Source of the DNA: Methyloceanibacter caenitepidi
GTDB lineage: Bacteria > Pseudomonadota > Alphaproteobacteria > Rhizobiales > Methyloligellaceae
Direction: 5' to 3'
DNA length: 64,000 bases
Assembly (NCBI RefSeq): GCF_000828475.1
Contig: NZ_AP014648.1
Span: 496,001-560,000, forward strand
Of this stretch, positions 59,448 to 64,000 are shown in pieces. Every line of letters starts with the position of its first letter. The first letter of the stretch is position 1. The notes under the pieces are model-generated. The model was not told where the DNA came from, made no database searches, and saw nothing but the letters and a program-made list of their open reading frames with translations. The position numbers and the translations under genes were made by a program.

Positions 59448-60422
59448 TCAGGCCTTGTAGACCGAGAACTGCCCCCGCGGACGGAACTGCTCCAGATAGT
59501 CGGGCGCGACGCTGGCGATCTGCACCGGCTCGATGCCGAGCCCCTGCAGCGTGCGCCCGTCCTTCACCGCGCCCTCGCTGACGACGTTGTCGGTCTCGAG
59601 AAGGCGAACCTGGTCGACGGTCAGCGGCGGGTTGGGCAGCCATTGCAGGAAAGCGCCCTGCAACTTGGCGAGCCAGAACGGCAGCGGGATCAGCGGTCGC
59701 GACCGCATCGTGTAGGCGAGCACGCGCTCCATCACCTCTTTCATGGTCAGGACTTCGGGACCGCCGAGTTCGTACGGCGCGTCCGTCTTCGTCCGGCCTT
59801 CGATCGCCGCGACAATGGTCTGGGCCACGTCGCCGACGAAAACCGGCTGGAATTTGGTGTGACCGCCGCCGATCAGGGGCAGAGCCGGGAACAGCTGCGC
59901 CATCGCGCCGAACCGGTTGAAGAACTCGTCTTCCGGGCCAAACACGACCGACGGACGGACGATCGTGGCGTCGGGATAGACGTCCCGAACGGCTGCTTCG
60001 CCGGCTGCCTTGCTCCGAGCATAGACCGACGGCGAGTCCGCGTCGGCGCCGATTGCCGAGGCATGGACAAAGGTCCCGACACCGGCCGCTTTAGCGGCCT
60101 CGGCGACGTTGCGGGCGCCTTCGTCCTGCACCGTCTTGAAGGTCTGCTTGCCCGAGGCGAACAGGATTCCGACCAGATTAACGGCCGCGTCCGCATCCTC
60201 TGCGGCGGTCACGAGCGAGTCTGGAAACCGTACGTTTGCCTGGACCGGAACGATCTGCCCGACGCCGCCGAGCGGCTGGAGATGGCCCGCGAGGTCTGGC
60301 CGGCGGCAGGCGACTCGGACGCGCGCGCCGGTGCGGGCGATGGCCCTCACCAAATGGCGCCCCAGAAATCCGGAGCCGCCATAGACGGTTACCAATGCTC
60401 GATTGTTCAGTGTGACGCCCAC
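59448..60422 (-). CDS. NDUFA9-like NAD(P)-binding SDR
   Basis: A 324-residue atypical short-chain dehydrogenase, homologous to the complex I accessory subunit NDUFA9. The Rossmann motif is YGGSGFLGRHL (about residues 14-24). VNLVGILFASGKQTFKTVQDEGARNVAEAAKAAGV and FVHASAIGADADSPSVYARSKAAGE, with Tyr/Lys at YARSK, follow. The C-terminal half has KFQPVFVGDVAQTIVAAIEG. Bacterial homologues' exact role is not settled. The start is a GTG at 60422 with GATGAGG seven bases upstream. It converges with the GFA gene and neighbours uppP, a recurring arrangement in the order. Confidence 0.9.
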   Translation of the reverse strand: MGVTLNNRALVTVYGGSGFLGRHLVRAIARTGARVRVACRRPDLAGHLQPLGGVGQIVPVQANVRFPDSLVTAAEDADAAVNLVGILFASGKQTFKTVQDEGARNVAEAAKAAGVGTFVHASAIGADADSPSVYARSKAAGEAAVRDVYPDATIVRPSVVFGPEDEFFNRFGAMAQLFPALPLIGGGHTKFQPVFVGDVAQTIVAAIEGRTKTDAPYELGGPEVLTMKEVMERVLAYTMRSRPLIPLPFWLAKLQGAFLQWLPNPPLTVDQVRLLETDNVVSEGAVKDGRTLQGLGIEPVQIASVAPDYLEQFRPRGQFSVYKA

Positions 60423-60528
60423 GGCAGTGCCTCATCTCTCACGGCGCTGAATTTCGCAGATGCAACATGCCACGAACGCAGGCCGCCTTGAAGGCGGTTC
60501 TTCGTCTCAATTCCCGCTCTCGAAAGAA

Positions 60529-60557
60529 TTGACATTGTGCAGCGCCAATCGTACCTG
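60529..60557 (+). promoter_or_regulatory. Probable promoter of tRNA-Leu
   Basis: TTGACA (60529-60534) is followed, 17 bases later, by TACCTG (60552-60557), and the tRNA starts 11 bases after that. This fits a housekeeping sigma-70-type promoter with a canonical -35 and a weak -10. Confidence 0.55.
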
Positions 60558-60568
60558 AACCCGTTCAA

Positions 60569-60655
60569 GCCCAGGTGGCGGAATTGGTAGACGCGCTAGC
60601 TTCAGGTGCTAGTGCCCGTATGGGCGTGGAAGTTCGAGTCTTCTCCTGGGCACCA
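60569..60655 (+). tRNA. tRNA-Leu (anticodon CAG)
   Basis: An 87-base class II tRNA. Acceptor arms GCCCAGG (60569-60575) and CCTGGGC (60645-60651) pair fully; discriminator A and an encoded CCA follow (60653-60655). The anticodon loop TTCAGGT gives CAG, reading CUG leucine codons. A long variable arm and a T-loop GTTCGAGTC are present. Confidence 0.97.
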
Positions 60656-60737
60656 TCTCTCGTCTCGCCGTGCAATGGTACGGCGAGCGTCTTAGTCGGC
60701 AAGAGGGGTCTGCCGAGATCCTTCCGGAAAGGCGCAC

Positions 60738-61358
60738 TTGAGCCAGTCCTCGACCGTAGAACTCTTCAAGGGTGATTTGCCGCCGGGCCGCTTCACGGCC
60801 AAGGCGATCGCGGTCGACACCGAGACGCTCGGCCTCAATCCGCATCGCGACCGTCTGTGCCTGGTGCAACTCTCCGATGGCGATGGCACGGCCGCGCTGG
60901 TGCAGATTTCTCCAGACGACGACGCACCCGAGCTGAAGCGCCTGCTGGCCGACGACAGCGTACTCAAGATCTTCCACTACGCGCGTTTCGACGTAGCCGT
61001 GCTGAAGCACTATCTCGGCGTCGACACGGCGCCGATCTACTGCACCAAGATCGCCTCGAAATTGGCTCGCACCTATACGGATCGGCACGGTCTGAAAGAT
61101 CTGTGCCGGGAGCTCCTAGGGATCGAGTTGTCTAAGCAGCAGCAATCATCCGACTGGGGCGCGGACACGTTGAGCCCCGACCAGCTCAGCTACGCGGCCA
61201 GCGACGTGCTGTATCTGCATGCCCTCAAGGAGCGGCTGGATGCGATGCTCGACCGCGAGGGCCGGGCTCAGTTCGCGCGTGCCTGTTTCGCGTTTCTGCC
61301 GGTCCGGGCCGAACTGGACCTCAAAGGCTGGTCCGAAATGGACATCTTCGCCCATTGA
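60738..61358 (+). CDS. rnd: Ribonuclease D-type 3'-5' exonuclease (short form)
   Basis: A 206-residue DEDDy exonuclease. Asp27 and Glu29 (AVDTETLG), the HYARFDVAVL segment with its Asp, and YAASDVLYLH with Tyr and Asp form the metal site. It consists of the exonuclease domain only, without the HRDC domains of E. coli RNase D, a form common in alphaproteobacteria. It trims tRNA or other stable RNA 3' ends. The TTG start has GGAAAGG upstream. It lies about 80 bases after tRNA-Leu and 130 before lptC on the same strand. Confidence 0.92.
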   Translation: MSQSSTVELFKGDLPPGRFTAKAIAVDTETLGLNPHRDRLCLVQLSDGDGTAALVQISPDDDAPELKRLLADDSVLKIFHYARFDVAVLKHYLGVDTAPIYCTKIASKLARTYTDRHGLKDLCRELLGIELSKQQQSSDWGADTLSPDQLSYAASDVLYLHALKERLDAMLDREGRAQFARACFAFLPVRAELDLKGWSEMDIFAH

Positions 61359-61488
61359 GGCCCGCGAAAAATCGCGTGAAATCAAGGGTCACGGTCGCAA
61401 TGTGATCAAAGTCCTGCGGCTAGTTACCTAAGGGTTCCAGCCTGTCCAATCGTGCGCGGAGCCAGGGGCGTGGAAGTTGGCGAATGTA

Positions 61489-62229
61489 ATGGCATATGAG
61501 GCGGATATCGCGGGCGCGCGGTCGCGCCACCGGATACGTACGCCTGAAGAGCGCGCTCGGGCGATGCGCAATGCCAAGCGCCACAGCGTGGTGGTCCGCG
61601 TCTTGCGGAATGCGCTGCCCGTTCTCGCTATTCTCGTGCTGGGCGCCTACTTCTTCTCGGCGCGCATGAACGTCCATGTCGGCGGCATCACCGCGAGCAT
61701 CGACGGCCTTCAGGTGACCGACGGCGCCTTGCGGATGCTCAATCCCACCATGCGCGGGACCGACAAGAAGAATGGGGACTATGTCATCAAGGCCGACTAC
61801 GCGGACCAAGATGTCACCAACCCCAACCTCGTCGAACTGAACGCAATCAAGGCAGATGTGAACAACAAGGCCAATGGCAGCTGGTCGCGTATGCGCGCTG
61901 TGCGGGGCAAGTTCGACTCGAAGAAAGAAAAGCTCATCCTCAAGGACAAGATCACGCTCGCCACCAGCGCCGGCCTGACGGGCGAACTTTCCTACGCCAC
62001 CATCGACATGAAAAAGCAGATCCTCCGGTCCCATAACCCGGTCAAGCTGGATATGCCTTCCGGGACCGTCAGGGCCAACGCCATGACGCTCTATTCGGAC
62101 AAGAACGAGATCGTCTTTCGCGGGAAGGTGGCCGTTCATCTGAAGCCGCGAAAGGGTAAGGCCGCGGCGCCGGCAACCCAGCCGTCCGCCGCCGTCCCGG
62201 CCGAGACGCAGGCTGGGCCGGCACAATGA
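61489..62229 (+). CDS. lptC: LPS export protein LptC
   Basis: A 246-residue bitopic protein that links LptB2FG to LptA in moving LPS from the inner to the outer membrane. It has a cytoplasmic basic stretch, one membrane helix at about residues 38-56 (LRNALPVLAILVLGAYFF), and a periplasmic beta-jellyroll (VGGITASIDGLQVTDGALRM... through SGTVRANAMTLYSDKNEIVFRGKVAVHL). The start could be ATG 61489 or a TTG at 61477, four codons earlier; the ATG was chosen because it is the first Met before the charged tail. Its stop overlaps the lptA start by four bases. Confidence 0.9.
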   Translation: MAYEADIAGARSRHRIRTPEERARAMRNAKRHSVVVRVLRNALPVLAILVLGAYFFSARMNVHVGGITASIDGLQVTDGALRMLNPTMRGTDKKNGDYVIKADYADQDVTNPNLVELNAIKADVNNKANGSWSRMRAVRGKFDSKKEKLILKDKITLATSAGLTGELSYATIDMKKQILRSHNPVKLDMPSGTVRANAMTLYSDKNEIVFRGKVAVHLKPRKGKAAAPATQPSAAVPAETQAGPAQ

Positions 62230-62984
62230 GACTGGCGTCCGTCATTTGGATCCCGGTGGCCGTCGCGGTCCTTTTGGGAGCGTTTTCGCCAGGCCCGGCA
62301 CGCACCGAGGAGGTCAAGAGCGCCTTCAAGGGCCTTTCCAAGAACTCGGACAAGCCGATCGACATCTTGGCCGACACGCTCACGGTCTATGACGAGAAGA
62401 AGCTCGCCGTCTTCAAGGGAAATGTGCGGGCAAGCCAGGGCTCGTCCACCCTGCGGGCGGCTCAGCTCGACGTCCATTATATCGGCGGGGCAAACAAGCT
62501 GACCGGACAAGGAGAGCCGCAGCAGACTACGCTGCAAGCTCAGCCCACGGCCGCGGGGGACTCCGGCCCCGACGGACAGATCGAGAAGATCGAGGCACGC
62601 GGCAGCGTCGTGATCACCGGCGAGGACAATCAGACGACGACCTGCGACCATCTTGTCTACGACGTTCCCACCCAGAAGGTCACGGTGACAGGGAACGTGG
62701 TCATCAATAGCGAGGAAGATCAGACGACCACCAGCGATTGGGCCATTTACGATGTGGCCGGGCAGAAGGCCGTCGTCGGCGGCAATGTGGTACTGTCCCA
62801 AGGGCAGAACGTGCTAAAGGGTGACCGGCTCAATATCGACCTGGCCACGGGCGAGAGCCGGTTCGAGAACACCGGCACGACACAGGATGGCAGCCGCCGA
62901 ATCCGCGCTTTGCTTCTCCCGAAGGAGGAGAAGAAGAAGCCCGGCAAGGAGAAGAAGAAAGCAAAAGAGGCCCCGCAGCCCTGA
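62226..62984 (+). CDS. lptA: LPS transport periplasmic protein LptA
   Basis: A 252-residue periplasmic beta-jellyroll protein that bridges LPS from LptC to LptD. The signal peptide covers about residues 1-26 (RLASVIWIPVAVAVLLGAFSPGPA). The OstA/LptA-type repeats are present: DILADTLTVYDEKKLAVFKGNVRASQGSSTLRA, IEKIEARGSVVITGEDNQTTTCDHLVYD, and a later VTGNVVINSEEDQTTTSDWAIYD. The tail is lysine-rich (PKEEKKKPGKEKKKAKE). Its ATG overlaps the end of lptC (ATGA), and lptB follows. Confidence 0.93.
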   Translation: MRLASVIWIPVAVAVLLGAFSPGPARTEEVKSAFKGLSKNSDKPIDILADTLTVYDEKKLAVFKGNVRASQGSSTLRAAQLDVHYIGGANKLTGQGEPQQTTLQAQPTAAGDSGPDGQIEKIEARGSVVITGEDNQTTTCDHLVYDVPTQKVTVTGNVVINSEEDQTTTSDWAIYDVAGQKAVVGGNVVLSQGQNVLKGDRLNIDLATGESRFENTGTTQDGSRRIRALLLPKEEKKKPGKEKKKAKEAPQP

Positions 62985-63158
62985 CCCTAGGCAGGTTCCT
63001 CGGTTGGCCGGCGTCGCCACGGTGCGCCGCCGGATCGCGCCTGCGCTCATTGCGCGCGTCCGTGTGCCGCGCCGCACCGCGGCCGTGATTGGCGCAGAAT
63101 TGGAATGTCAGGGATTTCTGCAGGTATTCTGCGTACACTTTAGCCGGCATTAACGGCG

Positions 63159-64000
63159 GTGCAGTTCAACCAAAGGGTGACACGAGCATTGGGCAAGGTG
63201 GTCTCGATACCGGGACAAGGAGCGGTTTCCGCTCCTCAAGGCGCGTCCGCGGGGGCGCAGCCTGGGCACGCGCCGCGTAACGACTCGGGACGCGCGAATG
63301 CACCCGTGCAGTCCGACCCGCGAAGCCATCCGAGCCAGCCCGCGCATCCGAGTCAGCCCGTCATGCCAAGCCCAGCGCCGCGCCCTACCACGCCGGCACC
63401 CCATGGGCAGCCTGCGCCGCAGCGGCAGCCGGCCGCGCAGCCTGCCCCGCAGCCTCACCGGGTTCCGCCGGGCCGGCCTATGCCGCCGGGGCAGCCCGTG
63501 CCGCCACCGCTGCCGCAGGAGCCGCATGCCCGACAGGCTCAGGCCGCGGCGCCGCAAGGGCTGCATGAACCGGGCGAGGGATGGCTCACGATCCGTTCCA
63601 TTGTGAAAAGCTTCAAAAAGCGAACCGTCGTCCGCGGTGTCAGCCTCGATGTCCAGCGCGGCGAAGCGGTGGGGTTGCTCGGCCCGAACGGCGCGGGCAA
63701 GACCACGACATTCTACATGATTACGGGGCTCATTCCGGCGGACGAGGGCTCGATCAAGATCGACGGGCAGGACGTCACGCGGCTGCCGATGTATCGCCGC
63801 GCGCGCCTCGGGATCGGCTATCTGCCGCAGGAAGCGTCGATCTTTCGAGGATTGACGGTCGAGGAGAACATTCTCGCCGTTTTGGAAGCGGTGGAGCCGA
63901 ACAAGAAGGCGCGCCGCGAGCAGCTGGATGCCCTGCTCGAAGAATTCCGGATCACGCGGCTTCGGAAGTCTCCCTCGATGCGCTTATCGGGTGGTGAGCG
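63159..64000 (+). CDS. lptB: LPS export ABC ATPase LptB with Pro/Gln-rich N-extension (partial)
   Basis: The ATPase of the LptB2FG LPS extractor; the window ends within the gene. The ABC domain begins about 63582 (GWLTIRSIVKSFKKRTVVRGVSLDVQRGEAVGLLGPNGAGKTTTFYMITGL) with Walker A GPNGAGKTT, Q-loop LPQEASIFRGLTVEENI, and the LSGGER signature at the edge. Upstream, in the same frame, about 140 residues are a disordered extension of Pro, Gln, Ala and His, not found in E. coli LptB but seen in some relatives. There is no ATG at the front: the frame opens after a TAG, and GTG 63159, GTG 63177 or a later TTG could start it. It follows lptA by about 175 bases. Confidence 0.9.
   Translation, partial: MQFNQRVTRALGKVVSIPGQGAVSAPQGASAGAQPGHAPRNDSGRANAPVQSDPRSHPSQPAHPSQPVMPSPAPRPTTPAPHGQPAPQRQPAAQPAPQPHRVPPGRPMPPGQPVPPPLPQEPHARQAQAAAPQGLHEPGEGWLTIRSIVKSFKKRTVVRGVSLDVQRGEAVGLLGPNGAGKTTTFYMITGLIPADEGSIKIDGQDVTRLPMYRRARLGIGYLPQEASIFRGLTVEENILAVLEAVEPNKKARREQLDALLEEFRITRLRKSPSMRLSGGE

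Noticed and set aside
1..64000. CRISPR arrays, insertion sequences, prophage, toxin-antitoxin pairs
   Set aside because: No repeat-spacer arrays, transposase or integrase motifs, terminal repeats or typical small toxin pairs were seen on either strand.

Overview
The window is GC-rich chromosomal DNA from an alphaproteobacterium, most probably of the order Hyphomicrobiales (Rhizobiales). The evidence is gene order and regulatory sites. Typical blocks are rnd-lptC-lptA-lptB, a uppP neighbourhood with a GST, queG and an NDUFA9-like gene, infC-rpmI-rplT-pheS-pheT, and a uspA-nfuA-tsaB-rimI-fur-plsC run. There is an Irr-type iron-control palindrome before nfuA and a CtrA-type TTAA-N7-TTAA site. 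The genus cannot be fixed from the sequence. I see no phage, insertion sequence, CRISPR array, plasmid origin or rRNA; nearly all of it is ordinary, dense, single-copy chromosome.

Layout. 1-5.0 kb: end of murJ, a CitE-like lyase, trpS, msrA, a small membrane protein, tRNA-Ser(GGA) and an RhlE-type helicase. 5.4-18.1 kb: accessory metabolism, with soluble transhydrogenase, a 1,079-residue fatty acyl-AMP ligase/ACP/thioester-reductase fusion, a cupin, a GST-like protein, two MFS transporters, PPK2, and a lipoprotein/DUF2975/XRE operon. 18.4-24.8 kb: a coiled-coil protein, then (minus strand) uspA, nfuA, a nitroreductase, tsaB, rimI, fur, a small exported protein and plsC. 24.9-31.7 kb: envelope and periplasm genes (MepA, an L,D-transpeptidase, a Tat-exported beta-carbonic anhydrase paired with a VIT/CCC1 transporter, cytochrome c, an exported Ntn hydrolase and a membrane protein).

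31.9-38.3 kb: a PerM/AI-2E transporter with an unusual C-terminal domain, an MFS transporter, HdeD, an SH3/Sel1-like anchored protein and an orphan TAXI binding protein. 38.6-45.5 kb: lepA, two small exported basic proteins with their own terminators, an exported MsrA, a GMC oxidoreductase with a cysteine cluster, a CapA-like protein and a 52-residue lysine-rich protein. 45.6-50.5 kb: the translation operon infC-rpmI-rplT-pheS-pheT, where infC appears to start at a rare ATC codon. 50.7-55.3 kb: a surface-glycan group (O-antigen ligase/polymerase-like, sulfotransferase-like, GT4 glycosyltransferase) beside an alpha/beta hydrolase. 55.3-60.4 kb: SDR, queG, GST, uppP, a GFA-family protein and an NDUFA9-like SDR. 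60.6-64 kb: tRNA-Leu(CAG), rnd, and lptC-lptA-lptB of the LPS export machine, with lptB cut by the window edge.

The dominant theme is cell-envelope construction and protection: peptidoglycan and LPS precursor recycling and transport (MurJ, UppP, LptABC), peptidoglycan trimming (MepA, YkuD), glycan synthesis, phospholipid acylation and oxidative-damage repair (two MsrA). The best candidates for under-described biology are the FAAL-ACP-reductase fusion, the carbonic anhydrase/VIT pair whose rubrerythrin-like domain appears to lack metal ligands, the coiled-coil/RQEAP-repeat protein at 18.4 kb, and several small exported proteins. No wholly new system can be claimed from the sequence alone.
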